Below are positions 40,476 through 53,161 of a stretch of 64,000 bases of DNA, piece by piece. Numbering within the stretch: the first letter of the stretch is position 1; each line of letters starts with the position of its first letter. The notes below the pieces were generated by a model. It ran no database searches. It was not told the origin of the DNA and saw only the letters and a list, made by a program, of their open reading frames with translations. The DNA lies in the NCBI GenBank assembly GCA_963920525.1, contig OY986439.1, forward strand, positions 24,174,319 through 24,238,318. The letters are read 5' to 3'. Source of the stretch: Dichetophora obliterata. Its lineage: Eukaryota > Arthropoda > Insecta > Diptera > Sciomyzidae. The position numbers and the translations under genes were made by a program.

Positions 40476-43400
40476 AAGTTCTATGGTGCGGAATGTAAAA
40501 AAAAATCTCTTTGCCTAAAATGTCTTTCCGGAGCATAAATATTGAGACGGGCGAGGATTGGCGCACAGTTAATATTATTCATTAAAAGATCTCGAACAAA
40601 AGTTATAAGCAAATATTTTCTTCTAGAACTCAATGATTTAAGCCCAATAAGTGCACATCGGGAGCTATACTCTGGCATAAAATTCCAATTTAGTTTTTTC
40701 ACAACAAAACGAGTAAAACGTTTTTGGACTTTTTCCAATCTTGTACTATGCGACTCATAAAATGGGTCCCATATTACACACCCATACTCAAGTATTGATC
40801 TTATAATGGAAATGAAAAGAGTCTTTAAGGTATACGGGTCAGCAAACTCTCTAGTGTTGCGTCTAACGAATCCCATCATAGCATTAGCCCTGCTGATTAT
40901 GTTGTCATAATGACCTGAAAATGACATCTTTTTATCACAGAGTACACCTAGATCAGATTTAGAATCTACTCTAATCAAGGCGTTGCATAAAATTGAGTAA
41001 TCAAAAAACATTGGAGATCTTACCATATAAAATGACATTATGTTGCGTTTTGACAAATTTAAATTCTGTTTATTTAGCATACACCATGAGTGCAGACTAT
41101 TTAAATCACTTTATAAACTCCATTGATCACTGAGAGAGCTTACAGATTTAAAAATCTTAACATCATCAGCATACATAAGGCATTCTGAGTACTGTATAAA
41201 ATTAGGAAGATCATTGATGAAAAGAATAAATAACAACGGCCCAAGGTGGCTACCCTGTGGCACACCTGAATGATTAATTATTGCTTTTGAGATCGTCTTT
41301 CCGATGCATACATTTTGGCTACGGCCTAAAAGGTACTCACTAAGCCAAGACAAGAGTGAAGAATGAAAACCCATTAGACTGAGCTTATTAATTAGAATAG
41401 AGTGCTGAACTCTATCAAATGCTTTAGCGAAATCTGTGAAAATAACGTCTATTTGTTTACCATTCTCCAATTCATTTTTTATTAAGTGAGTGAATAGAAC
41501 CAGGTTTGTAGAGGTTGATTTTCCAGAGACAAAACCATGCTGGCTTTCAGATATCGAATTTTTAATGCCTTGATAGATCTGCTTTTTCACCAAGGCTTCA
41601 AAGAATTTGGGAATTGATGGTAACTTAGATATTGGTCTATAGTCTCCAATGTCTTGTCTTGATCCAGATTTATGAATAGGGACTATAATTGAAACCTTCC
41701 AAATATCCAAAAATATACCTTTCTCAAGGGACAAATTAAAAATTAGTGAAAGATGCTGAGCAAGTGCAGCAGCACATTTTTGAAGGACGATTGGTGGGAT
41801 ATTATCGGGGCCAGCACCCTTATTAATATCGAGTGACAACATCTCGTTAAAAACATCTTCTACCGAAAGAACTAAACTGCCCAAATCAGTGGATCGCTCT
41901 CCATTATATAGCGATCGATCTTGATGTATAGGAACGTTATCTAAAACAAAATTTGATTGGAAGTAGTCAGCAAACATATTACATGCATCCTCAATATTTT
42001 TCGATGTTTTATCTTTAAAATACATATTTTTAGGAAGACCCTTAGCATTTCTCTTTTTATTAAAAAATTTCCAGAAAGCTCTAGGATTGCATTTAATATC
42101 CAATTCCAACGCCCGGACATTACTTCTATAAAGAGAGATCTTCAGAGTTTCATACTGTTTACGTGCCACAAGATAGTTTTCACGAAAGGACATGTTCAAT
42201 TTCCCTTTTTTTGTATAGTTTGTTCATACGGTTTTTTAATTTTAAGAGATCTCTACTAAACCATTCCGGCTTGGTGTTCTTCTTAATTTTCCTTATAGGA
42301 ACAATAGTCACAAATGCTTCGTTAATAATATTATTGAGAAATTCATAACTAACTACAAGATTTTCCCCAAAAACTGTACGCCAATCGACACTAGATAAGA
42401 AGTTAGACATGCCAACATAGTCTGCCTTATTAAAAGCAAATACAAAAGTATCCTCTTCTAGAGCAGGTATACTTAAGGTTGCCGTATCCAACTGAATTAA
42501 AAGCGCCTTATGATGCAAAGAGTTATTTGACAAAAGGAAATCAGCTTCGTTACAATTAGCATTAAGATCACGATCAGAAAAAACTAAGTCCAAAATTTTA
42601 TTTAAACTATTTTTAACCGAATTTAATTGACACAATCCCAACGAGAAGACGGAGTCTACAAATTCTATTTCATCAATATTACTCATAGAGCTTGGAATCA
42701 TACTCATAATTTCATTAGAGTATGACCAAAAAGTATTGCCCAAGTTGAAATCACCGAGAACTAATGGATAATCATTGTCCTTAAGTCGTTCAACTATATT
42801 AATTAAAGTATATTAATAAAATGCTTAGTATAAATTTTACTATTTGAGCATGGTGGGATATATGATACAAAAATATAGATACTTAAAAAGGATTGTGCAG
42901 CAACCACGTCGCCGGCAACCGGACAATCAACACGTACGCATATTTGCTCCACATCACCTGACACATGTTGTAATGATATTTTTTGACATCTAAAATGTGC
43001 ACGGATGGCAATTAATACACCACCTCCACGAGTTAAGCCAGTTGTTGAGCTGCGGTCGCGTTTAAATACTTTGAATTGGTCATCAAAAAGTTCAGATGTT
43101 ATAATATTCTGATGCAACCAGGTCTCCGTTAGGGCAATGACATCATAAGAACAGTCAATCACATTTAGAGAAAATTCTGTTGATTTAGTGCGAAGTCCAC
43201 CAACATTATGATAGTATACTTCTGTTTTATGTGGACGCAGTGGTGCATAATTGTATGGGATCGTCGGAATAGAAGCATTTAAAATTGCTGGTTCTGTTCC
43301 GACGGACGCTTGACGTTTTTTGGAATGTTGTTAAATGGTTTTACTCGAACTCCAGCAGGTCAAAAATTCGAGTTAAAGACTGTGTGTGCGTGAATGGCAG

Positions 43401-43565
43401 GAATGCCTAATTTAAAACAAACACGATTGGCATTTAGAACCTCTCTTTTAGCTATGCTATAGCATACGACTTCCGATGCAGCAAAACTAGCCTTAGATAC
43501 GACATAGTTCTGAATAGTTGTTGCTGTTATGCTGCTTTTTCTCTTCTTAATTTCAGCATATGCCT
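40476..43565 (-). mobile_element. CR1/Jockey-like LINE, 5'-truncated and decayed
   Basis: On the minus strand it runs from the C-terminal part of ORF1 (AKREVLNANRVCFKLGIPA and FNSNF*PAGVRVKPF near 43360-43540) through endonuclease and reverse transcriptase. Its 3' end is interrupted by the CCCTGCAG element. It is related to, but clearly distinct from, the LINE at 14330-18800. Confidence 0.8.
40481..43240 (-). pseudogene. LINE ORF2, endonuclease/reverse transcriptase, multiple frameshifts
   Basis: Minus-strand blocks in order: 43240-42803 is the endonuclease start (VYYHNVGGLRTKS, DVIALTETW, RGGGVLIAI). 42743-42180 is the rest of the endonuclease and linker, with LGDFN just upstream. 42199-41111 is the reverse transcriptase (GPDNIPPIVL, YRPISKLPSIPKFFE, QHGFVSGKSTS, TDFAKAFDRVQ, SGVPQGSHLGPLLF, YADD). 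41080-40481 is the C-terminal domain (DLGVLCDKKMSFSGHY, ILEYGCVIWDPF). Catalytic Asp residues of motifs A and C are intact, unlike in the first LINE, but at least three frame changes break the protein. Confidence 0.85.
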
Positions 43566-44098
43566 AAAAATATGTGAGGTATTTAGCGCCACCTATCGGC
43601 TAATAGCTATGAAACTGTTATACTGACAAATAATCTTTTATAATTTCACAGCATAAACAATGAATGGATATATTCAATATCAAAGTTATACTGAAATGAT
43701 TTCTTACAGTTGAAAAGAGATTTCTAAACTGTTGGTAGGGAAATTTTTGAATTCTTAAAAATTTAATAAGAAATTGGAAACTACAAAAGACACATTTTTG
43801 TTCAAGTATTTTTCAACTGGAAAGCAATAAATATTCTTAAGCCTGTATATTTAAAATAAATTTGGGTATGAAATTACATATGCTAACATTATATCGTCGT
43901 TGCGCGTGCAATACAGCGTATATTGCAAAAAGGCCGAAATTAAATTCATTTAAATTTTGATCAGTTGAAAATTTATTCAATAGCTTAAAATAAAATCTAG
44001 GTATGTTTATTTTAGCATTTTAACACCACACGGGCTTACTAGTTATTTTCAAAATACCTATTCATATTGTCCCCAACAAAAATACAAAAAAGAATATT
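43566..44098. other. AT-rich DNA, no gene seen
   Basis: No coding or terminal-repeat signal found. Confidence 0.45.
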
Positions 44099-44494
44099 AA
44101 GGGTTCTCATCTAAGCATGTAGCTGACCCGTAAACATTGTAAACCTTGTGAGCTTACATGCGCGTAAACTATCTGTCAAAATTTGTATGGGCGTGAGTTT
44201 ACATCATTTCCGAGCCTATTTTGTAGTGTAAACTAGCATGTAAATCTACGTGTGTGAATAAGGGTTGCCTTTGGCGCTAATTATTACTTATTTAAAGTAG
44301 TTGAAGTAAATATTAACACGTTTTATTTATTTGTCTATATTAATGAAGGTTTTTAAAAGGTTTAAAATTTAAAAACTCATAATGTTGTCGCAGCCGCCAT
44401 TTTGTCGACATTTACGCTATTTACACTTTATCGCTCATCAAAAGTTTAAATTCTATACATGTTTACATGTTTACATGCTTAGATGAGAACCCTT
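44099..44494. mobile_element. MITE with AAGGGTTCTCATCTAAGCATG ends
   Basis: Terminal repeats of about 23 bp (AAGGGTTCTCATCTAAGCAT and complement) are flanked by ATT (44096-44098, 44495-44497). It is 396 bp and non-coding, with TTTACATG motifs inside both ends. Confidence 0.75.
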
Positions 44495-44497
44495 ATT

Positions 44498-45063
44498 GTG
44501 TTCTCCTTTTGAGAGTCCCAATAGTAAGTTAAATAGTTCATCTTTTTCAAATAACACCTCGATAGATCATGTATAAGCAGCGATTCTGTTATTTTTTCAC
44601 CGCCAACATTTTATTTAAATCAACCCATCCTCTATCTGTCACCCGGAAAACTAATTTTTAGCTAAATGCTTATTCCCAAAATATTTTCCATCTTTCTTCA
44701 AATAAAAACTGAATACGTTTAAAAAAATTTGTATCGAAAAACAACTTTTTGCTGTATTAAGGATCAAAAAAACAAGTGTGAATGTTAAGTTTTCGTTTTA
44801 AAAGAACCAAAACAAGCTGCGTTTTTTCGTAAAAGGCTCAAATATTCCATATATTTTTTCACACGATTCTGGTCTATTTAAGACCCTTTTCCTTTATATC
44901 AAACGTTACCAAAAAATCTTGACCCTCCTTCCACTCTCTACTGTGCATTCTCATTTTCTAAAATTTTGTAGTTTTTCTTACATATCAAAAATAATAGTTC
45001 AAAATATGCTTATTTGGGGTCGTCCCTATATATATGTCATACATTTTGGCCTCTCACCCTATA
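44498..45063. other. AT-rich DNA, no gene seen
   Basis: Possibly the 3' UTR of the adjoining minus-strand LINE. No feature can be supported. Confidence 0.4.
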
Positions 45064-45321
45064 TTATATATACACACCCCCATAAGACAATGTCGCAAAG
45101 TTTCGCAAATAGTATTTCCTCCTGGCCATACTATTTGAACACCACTGACCATGGAGTGGTTTGAAATGTTTAAAAATTTTTTCACATAAATTATTTTTTA
45201 CCCTAATTTCATCCCCCATCAAATATATCGCACGATGTTGAACTCGATCCAGAACCTCCAAATAAGATCTTGAAGCCCCTGCCCAAATGTGCGAATTGTA
45301 CTCCATTTTCGGCCTAATATA

Positions 45322-46265
45322 CCAGGGTTGTCCATATTTGAAGCGCCCATCTGGCAACACTGTAACTTTCCGCAGTGATGCCAAATCGACTAATGACATA
45401 CCGCGTTTGAAGCATCATTCCAAGCAAATTTTTAAAATAAAACAGTACACGCCACGCGAACGCTCTAAAATTGTTAAAATTTACATTCAACAAAACAAGT
45501 CAATAGTGAAAACTCAACGTGCTTTCAAAAAATGAGCGATGAAGCTCATTTTCAGTTGAACGGAACGGTAAACAAACAAAATTGCCGTATTTATGCCACT
45601 GAAAATCCACAAGAGATTCAAGAGGTACCTCTTCACGATGCAAAAGTCACTGTTTGGTGCGGCGTTTGTGCTAAAATGCTCATTGGGCCGTTCTTTTTCG
45701 AAGATGATAATGACCACAGAGTTACTGTCAATCAGGAGCGTTATCGCGATATGATAAACAATTTTTTCATGCCAATCGTTCGTCGAAAGCGTATCAGGCA
45801 CTACTGGTTTCAACAAGACGGCGCGCCACCACACACATGCCGCACTACAATCGATTTTTTGAAGCAATTGTTCCCTGGCCGTTTGATGTCAAAAAATGGT
45901 GATTTCGATTGGCCGCCAAGATCACCAGATTTAACGTCTCCAGACTTCTTTTTGTGGGGTTATTTGAAATCAAAGGTTTACGTCAACAAGCCAAAGACCC
46001 TAGAAGAGCTGAAAACCAACATCCGTCAATAAATAACCGCCATTCCCATCGAAATGTTGAAGAAAACCATGGAAAATGCTGCAAAACGGGCACAATATGT
46101 CGTAGAGGCCAATGGCGACCATTTACGAGATATCATATTCAAGAAATAATGTAAGCATATTTACGTGAACCCAATTAAATGATATTTATAACGAACAGAC
46201 AATAAATTGTGGTTTCTTTGATTTATTTAAAAATAAAATGGGCGCTTCGAATATGGACAACCCTG
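45322..46265 (+). mobile_element. mariner (DD41D, rosa-like) inserted in the LINE
   Basis: The ends read CAGGGTTGTCCATATTTGAA and its near-complement, with TA on both sides. The left end has one extra C. Length is about 943 bp, an internally shortened element. Confidence 0.85.
45532..46149 (+). pseudogene. mariner transposase, DD41D, N-terminus deleted
   Basis: 166 codons (45532-46032) read from SDEAHFQLNGTVNKQNCRI (first Asp) through VTVWCGVCAKMLIGPFFFED and FQQDGAPPHTCRT (second Asp). The third site is WPPRSPDLTSPDFFLWGYLK, whose second Asp lies 41 residues after the second site. A TAA at 46030 interrupts; the same frame continues IPIEMLKKTMENAAKRAQYV to the natural C-terminus near 46149. 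All three catalytic Asp are present, but the DNA-binding half is missing (an N-terminal piece, YTPRERSKIVKIYIQQNKSI, survives at 45450-45510). It is better preserved than its relative at 33167. Confidence 0.82.
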
Positions 46266-48189
46266 TATGAGGTGTAAATCATGCTGAAGTGAAATATTTT
46301 TTGCACCGTTTTAAAAAACCTAGGCACTTGACCGCTTCTTTCGACACATCAAAATTATGATCATTCCAACGAATATCACATTGGATCGATATGCCTCAAA
46401 CGTCAAGAGCGACTGATTCCACAAGATCCACACCATTCATATTGAGGGGAGCTAATGGGCAATCCATCCGCTTGTGGGTTAACAGGCAGGGTCTTGCTGG
46501 GTCTTACTTGCATTGAACTCTACTCTATTGGCAAGATCCTACTCGGAGATTTTTTGTAGATCATTTAGGAGTATTTTGCCTTTTTCTCTCAATCTCCATA
46601 GAGTTTGAGCATTTTTTTAAATGAATAAAAATGACAAATGCTGCTGTCGTCCGCAAACGAATACTTTGGGTTATGCGTCAACGACAGAAGGGCGCTGATA
46701 AAAACCAGAAACAAGGTTGGCGATAAAACTGAACCCTGTGGTACTCCTGCGTTAATGGCGTGCTTCTCGGATGAAATACCGTCAACTACGACACGAATCG
46801 TTCGTCCTTGAGGAAACATGTGATCCATCGAGCAAAGTTACCACCAAAACCATATGTAACAAATTTTGACACGAGCGCCGATTTTGACTCGGTCGAACGC
46901 TTTTGAAATATTCAGAGCAACAATCCTGCTCTCGCCGAAAAAGTGAACGCATGTATTTCATTCTTCGGTTAAGAACGCCATAATATCACCAGTAGAACGA
47001 GCCTTACGGAAACCATATTGACGGTCATTGAGCAGTTGGTTGCGCTCCAGTTGAAGTTCACAACGTTGAAGTTTATTACGCTCTCCATAACTTTGGAAAG
47101 CGTAGAGCATATCGCAATGGGTCGGTAGTTTGCAGGGTTCGTGGCATCACCCTTTTTAGGTACCAGCTGGACATTTGCCACCTTCCAACAAGATGGAAAT
47201 ACTCCTGTTCTGTAGGAGATGTTGAAAAAGTTGCGCAAAGGCCGTGCCAGCGAAGAAGCACAGATTTTAAGCACAATGGGCGGTATGCCGGTTAGTACGT
47301 TTTTTTTACGGAAGTTAGCAAAAATATTGTAAACTTGTATTAAAACTGAGGACATTATATTTGAAACATTCCACGTTCAATGTTACGATTAATCAAAACT
47401 GTCTATATTTTTTTTTAAAATTTGGCCATACATTTTTTATAATTTGCAGCCAGCTATTTTCTATTTGTAGTGTCAGTGAAGGGCGCTGCACCGTCTTGCA
47501 CCTATGGAGTTACGCCACTGAGTAAAACTTTGTTGTAGGGGGCCTTCATTTCAAAATCTCCTCATTTTCTTATGCAATCTTAGTTTTTTTTTTTAAATGA
47601 AATAAACATACATAAAAAAACAACGCTTGTCCAGAAAAAAATATAAATATTTTTCATTTCGATCTTTGATAAGAATTTCATATCTCATAGGGATGTTAAC
47701 TTCCGTGCTTACTCCTTTCACACAAAAAAGCAGATTTGTTGTTCGATTTATTTTGAAAACAGTTTGACTGTTTCTTTGTTTGTCTTAAATCATGAAGATT
47801 TAATTCTGAAAGCAATCATCAATGATTGCTTTAAGGTGATATTTAATTCATTTCGGAGCAATCATATTGGTTTATATTTTGAATGCATTCATTTGATTTA
47901 AATCAGAAAAGATTTCAATCATTTCATTTAAATCTAAAATGATTGCAATTATTTGATTTAAATCAAAAAATATCAAAAAAGATTTTAATCATTTGATTTA
48001 AATCAAAAATGATTTTAAATCTTTTGAATTAAATCGCAAAATGAGTGAACTCTGGCATGGAATAAAAAAAAAATAGTTACAAATAATCCTTTAAATCTTT
48101 TCAGTTCCAAAATGAAGACTTGAGTTAACAGTGAAATCATTAAAAACTAGTTGGAACCCGGCGCGTTGCTGCCACGCCCCCGTTGCCAA

Positions 48190-49080
48190 ACTTCCATAAA
48201 ATGTTATCAGTGAACCTGCATTGGGTTGATCTAAATTTGGGTTGAATGAGAGGTGCCACGCCCCTTTGTTTAACTCCCATAAAATTTGATTAGTGAAACG
48301 GCATGTGTAAATCGTGGTAGAATAATGAATTCTTAGGCTATAACTTCAAAGCTATTCGATATCGAAAATCGCATATTTGGGTTGTATGGGAGGTGTCACG
48401 CCCCCTGAATGGCGTGTGTAAATTGTGGTAGAATACCGAATTCCGAGGCTGTGCGAGCTGTAACTGAAAAGGTATTCGATATCGCAAATTATGGGAGGCT
48501 GCCACACCATACGTCCATAAAATGTTATCAGTACAACGATATGTGCAAATTGTGCTCGAATACCGAGGCTGTGGAGGTCTATAACTCCAAAGCTATTCGA
48601 TATCGCAAATTCTGGTTGCAAGGGAGGAGCCACGCCCCTTGTACAACGCCCATAAAATGTTATCAGTAAAACAGCACGTGTAAATTGTCGTCGAATACTG
48701 AATTCCGGGGCTGTGTGAATTATAACGCAAAAGCTATTCAAAATATTAAATGTGGGTTTTAAGGGAGGTGCCACGCTCCCTTTCCCAACGCTCATAAAAT
48801 TTTATCAGTAAAACGGCACGTGTAAATTGTGGTCGAAAACCCAATTCCATGGCTGTGCGAACTATAACTCAAAAGCTATTCGATATCTCAAATTTGGGTT
48901 GTATGGGAGGTGCCACGCCCACTTGTCCAACACCATAAAATGTTATCAGTTAAACTTAATGTGTAAATTGAGTTCGAATATTAAATTCCGAGCCTGTGCG
49001 GTCTGTAACTAAAAAGCTATTCGATATCGCAAATTTGGGTTGTATGAGAGTGCCACGCCCCCTTGTCCAGCGCCCATTTT
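48190..49080 (-). repeat. Tandem array, about 120-bp units (GCCACGCCCC type)
   Basis: About seven units each carry GAATTCCGAGGCTGTG, AAAGCTATTCGATATCGCAA, GGGAGGTGCCACGCCCC and CCATAAAATGTTATCAGT, with spacing of roughly 110-130 bp and about 10-20% divergence. It forms the 3' half of the Helitron. Confidence 0.85.
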
Positions 49081-49159
49081 TTCTTTCTGTAAAAAACGTT
49101 TGTAGACTATTACAAACATTTTAAAAAAGTTAGCCAAATTGGCGCAGGCGTTCTGCGAT

Positions 49160-49876
49160 TTTAGGTATATATAAAAAAGTAGGCGTAAAAGTGGGAGTGG
49201 TCAATTTTTCTTCAGTAAAAACTTAAAATGGATTACTACGAACATTTTTAAAAAATAAATGAGCCAAATCGGTGTAGCCGTTTTCCGATTTTAGATAAAT
49301 AAAAAAGTGGGCGTAAAAGTGGGCGTGGTCAATTTTTCTTTCCGTAAAAACCTAAGTTGGATTATTACGAACATTTTAAAAAAATATCCAAATCGGTCCA
49401 GCCGTTCTCAACTGATGCAATTACCAACGAACGGCATTTGATTTTTATTTATATAGATATCAAAACAGTGGGCGCAAAAGTGGGCGTGGTCAATTTTTCT
49501 TTCAGTAAACACTTAAATTGGATTACTACGAACATTTGAAAAAAAATTATCCAAATCGGTCCAGCCGTTTTCCGATTTTAGATAAATTGAAAAAAGTGGG
49601 CGCAAAAGTGGGCGTGGTCAATTTTTCTTTCCGACAAAACTTAAATTGGATTACTATGAACATTAAAAAAAAAATTATCCAAATCGGTCCAGCCGTTTTC
49701 CGATTTTAGATAAATCAAAAAAAGTGGGCGCAAAGTGGGCGTGGTCAATTTTTCTTTCCGTAAAAACCTAAGTTGGACTATTACGAACATTTAAAAAAAA
49801 AATTATCCAAATTGGTTCAGCCGTTCTCAACTGATGCAATTACCAACGAACGACATTTGATTTTTATTTATATAGA
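49160..49876 (-). repeat. Tandem array, about 120-150-bp units (GGGCGTGGTCAATTT type)
   Basis: About six units contain GTGGGCGTGGTCAATTTTTC, a 'ttggattactacgaacatt' stretch and CCAAATCGGTCCAGCCGTT. Two units (ending near 49460 and 49876) carry the complete Helitron 5' terminal sequence, so the left terminus itself has been duplicated into the array. Confidence 0.85.
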
Positions 49877-49989
49877 TATACGATTATGAAACCTTAAGGG
49901 TGGCAAACTTTTATAGGTTTTTAAGCGTTTTTATGGTGTTATTTTGCGGGAAGAATTCGTTGTTGTGGGTTTATGAGAACTCCATAAAT

Positions 49990-50700
49990 ATAAATATAAA
50001 CTAGCTGATAAACCCGGTGTTAATCGAGAAGTTATATATCTTAACCCCAAATTTTTAGCCTTTTTGTCATCGCCAAACATACTAAGGTCCTTAGATTCAT
50101 CAAATACCTTAAATTTTTAAGGTAACTAATATGCCATGCAATAGTTTTCAGAGTTATATTATTGCAATTTGGTAATTGCATACCATTGTGGTAAGTAACA
50201 TTTTTGTTGTAGATGTATTTTATTAGAAACATTTCGTTTTCTATAGAAACATGCAAGTTCCTTATAATTTCAAAGAAATTGACACCACAAAAACTTTCGT
50301 ACCTGAAACACACAAAAAGTTTTTAGTACTAATTTTATTGTTTGCTGAAATATAAAAAAAAAAATCAATCAAAAATTGATTTGGCTGGCTTTGAAAGTCA
50401 ATAGCTCGGTCATGTTACAAAGGATTGCATTAATTTTATTTTTTTTTTGTTTAATTAATTCTGATTAATTATCCGTCCAATTGTGTTTCAATTTTTTTCA
50501 TTTTCGTTTCCCTTTTAATTTTTATAATTTTCCAAAAAAAAACATCAACTAATTTCTTTATTTGTTCTTTCATATGGTGTGCATAAATCTAGGGCTTATT
50601 TAAAGTTTCTATCGTAAAAATTCAAAAACGTTTCATACGATCGAAAAATCAATCAAAAAAATTAAATTTTTTTTTGTGTATTTGTAGAGTGTACGTTATT
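49990..50700. other. AT-rich hAT interior, no gene seen
   Basis: Lies between the left arm and the transposase start. It is presumed 5' flank of the relic gene. The ORF at 50041-50313 (-) has no recognised motif. Confidence 0.4.
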
Positions 50701-50704
50701 TAAA

Positions 50705-52775
50705 ATGTCGGAAAAAAATATTTTTGATGAGGATAATGATTTTTCGTGCGATGATGATCTATTAGATCCAGATTCTACCATCAATGTAGGACAGAAAAAG
50801 CGGTTGCGTATACGTGATAAGACTTTGGAAGATGGTAAAAAAACTATGAATGAAAAAAATAGTGTGTCTTCCGAAGTTGAGACCGAGTCCTTACATTCAA
50901 CGTCAATGCAAGTAATTGTCGAAGAAGTGTCATTATTGTTTCGAGAGTTCTTCGAAATAGTGGAAAAGGTTAGTAGATAAAAACATTTTAGGTTAAATTT
51001 TGTATGCTTTTGGTATTGGTCGAATTATCGTTGTTTTTATTCACCCACAAAAATCTCCAAGCAAATCAACCAATAACAACAAAAGGAAGAGTGTGTCAGC
51101 AAAGTGTCGAATTTGTAAGGCCGTTCTAACCTAAAAAATTTGAAGAATACGAGGATGTTAAAAAGCTTCAAAAAGTAAAAACAGTCAGCCAAACTCACTT
51201 CAATAAGCTCATTTTAGCACTTATTGTCAAAAATATGCTTCCGATATCAATTGTTGAATCGGCCTCATTTGAAGAATTAATTAAGTATGCCAATCCGTCT
51301 TTGAAAATTTTTAGCCGGTCAAGCGCAATAAAACTGTTGGACAAAACATTTTTAAATATGAAGGGCAGCTTCAGGGACAAATTAAGACAGGGCACTTTTT
51401 TTGCACAACGGCAGACATCTGGTCGACTAAGCATCGAAGTTTTTTTGGCTATACGTGCCATTGGAATGACGAAAATTTTCAAAGGCAATCAGTTGCGTTG
51501 GCATGCAAACGATTTAGTGGAAGTCACACATATGACGCCATTCATCGGAAAATATCGGATATTCATGAAGATTATAGGCTTACCATGGAAAATGTTGTTG
51601 TAACAACGACAGATAACGGCTCAAACTTTGTAAAAGCTTTTAAAGGGTTCGGCGTAATCGATCCACAAGACATTGTAAAAGATACTATTTGGAAATACGA
51701 ATGGAAAGACTTAGAAGTAAGAACGTAAATTACAAGTCAATCTTTAGAGCTTTTGTTGCCGAACCACGTAAGATGCGCATCACATACGCTGAATCTGATC
51801 GCAACTACTGATTTCAATAATATTTTGAAATCAAACTTACTTGGCTACGAAAAACATAAAATCGTAAGAGTAAGGACGTGATTCGGAGAAGTATCTCAAG
51901 TTGATAAGTCAAAAAAATCATGCTCAGATATGAAATTTTTTGTAGCTGATTAAATTGAGATACTTTTCCGAATCGGGCTGCATTAAATTATTTTAAGTTT
52001 TCAAAATTTAATTTTTTTATTTGTTCACAATAGATTTTGAAAAAAATTTTCTGGTTTATGCAATAAAATAAATCGTCCCAAAACCTCTGAGCGAATTATT
52101 TTTGTTTTGGGATCACAGTTGATTTATCCCGTTGTCACGAGATGGAATTCATGATACGATTCAATCAAAAATGTATTGTTCCACAAAACAAGCATCAATA
52201 AACTTTGCCACGAATTAGAAGTAGAACCTTTTTTAGACTCTGATTTTGATTACTTGGAAGAGTACGTAGTTTTGCTGCAACCTATAGCTGAGGCGATCGA
52301 TTTTTTACAATCTAAAAAAGGAATGTTTTATGGTTTTCTGCTCCCAACATTAGCAACAATGAAGACAAAATATGCGAGGCTGACGCTGAAAAGTTCCAGT
52401 GAGTATGTTGTCGAAATGGCAAATCGATTGCTTTCAGCATTGGACAACAGATTCGACACATATGTGAATTTAAAAAAAGGGTCAGAATCAGCTGTTGTGG
52501 CTTCCATTTTCTGCCCTTTCGTCAAACTTAAATGGATCGAGGCTATCAATCCAGCTTTTGGTAGCCATAAGGAAACCGAAGTGATGGAAATAACTAAGAC
52601 GGCATTAAATAACTTTTTTAAGGATGCGGTGGTCGAAGTCTTTCTTCAGCTGCTGTGGAAAGACTTTTTTCCCATGCATCACTTTTAAATACACCTAAAC
52701 GAGATTGCTTAAAAGACGAAAATGTTGAGAAGTTACATATTTTGAAAATGAACAAAATTGTTTTACCGAAAACAT
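50705..52775 (+). pseudogene. hAT transposase (BED zinc finger), decayed
   Basis: The ATG at 50705 starts an acidic N-terminus (MSEKNIFDEDNDFSCDDD). AAG|GTTAGT near 50968 looks like a splice donor, and an acceptor-like AAAAG near 51085 leads to SVSAKCRICKAVL, the first half of a BED finger. Later broken frames give THFNKLILALIVKNMLPISI, GRLSIEVFL/ADIWSTKHR, VVVTTTDNGSNFVKAF and CASHTLNLIATTDFNN. Then come FLDSDFDYLEEYVVLLQPIA and, near 52630-52740, SSAAVERLFSHASLLNTPKR, the hAT dimerisation motif. All main hAT regions are represented, but several stops and frameshifts (51600, 51730, 52630) kill it. It is the source gene of the surrounding hAT. Confidence 0.78.
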
Positions 52776-53161
52776 AGATCTAATATTTTTTGTAAAATTC
52801 AATAACTAACTTTTGACCCTCTTGTTTGTATTGGTTGATTTGGATATTTCTGCTAGGTGAATAAAAAAAAAAAACGATAACAAAACGTTTGTTGTGTGTC
52901 AGCTTACTTTTAATTGATCAATGTTTATTATAAAATAATAACCAAATTTCATAAGTAGCATATTTTTATTAATAAAATTTATCGTAACTATGAAAACCAC
53001 TAGGAAAAAATAAATCATTGCTGTGTGCGAATAAGTTCAAAAACATGTCAACCCTCTCATGCCCAAATTAAAATGGGTGGGGCTACAAATTTTTTGAGGT
53101 CATACATGTGTTAGTCTTTTCTCAGATATGAATTGACAAAAATTTTAAAGTCCTTGGTGAC
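52776..53161. other. AT-rich hAT 3' flank
   Basis: No gene seen. Presumed 3' untranslated and spacer DNA of the decayed hAT. Confidence 0.4.

Larger units (their letters stand above)
45064..47355 (-). pseudogene. Reverse transcriptase fragment of a Jockey/I-like LINE
   Basis: On the minus strand 47355-46969 gives GIPPIVLKICASSLARPL, WKVANVQLVPKKGD and NYRPIAICSTLSKVME, the N-terminal reverse transcriptase blocks. 46828-46589 gives VDGISSEKHAINAGVPQGSV and FADDSSI, the polymerase motifs B and C. After the mariner, 45321-45064 gives RPKMEYNSHIWAGASRSYLE and DRVQHRAIYLMGD, a typical LINE C-terminus. Motif A lies in a degraded stretch near 46880-46930. Frameshifts and the insertion make it dead. 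Confidence 0.75.
45064..47360 (-). mobile_element. LINE fragment (minus strand), split by a mariner
   Basis: Reverse transcriptase blocks at 47355-46589 continue beyond the mariner (45322-46265) into the C-terminal region at 45321-45064. Both sides are on the minus strand and in the right order. The LINE is truncated at its 5' side, with no endonuclease seen. Confidence 0.75.
48147..49876 (-). mobile_element. Non-autonomous Helitron with satellite interior
   Basis: On the minus strand the 5' end is TCTATATAAATAAAAATCAA, continuing GTTCGTTGGTAATTG and GAACGGCTG, a familiar insect Helitron leader. The 3' end is GCAACGCGCCGGGTTCCAACTAG-like, matching CTRR with a GC-rich hairpin. Insertion is exactly between A and T. 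The right arm of the host hAT has the unoccupied sequence (CATTAAAAATATATGATTTT). No Rep/helicase gene is present. Confidence 0.88.

Noticed and set aside
48352..49709. ORFs of 60-147 codons in the 48-49.7 kb region
   Set aside because: They follow the period of the tandem arrays on both strands; no protein family.
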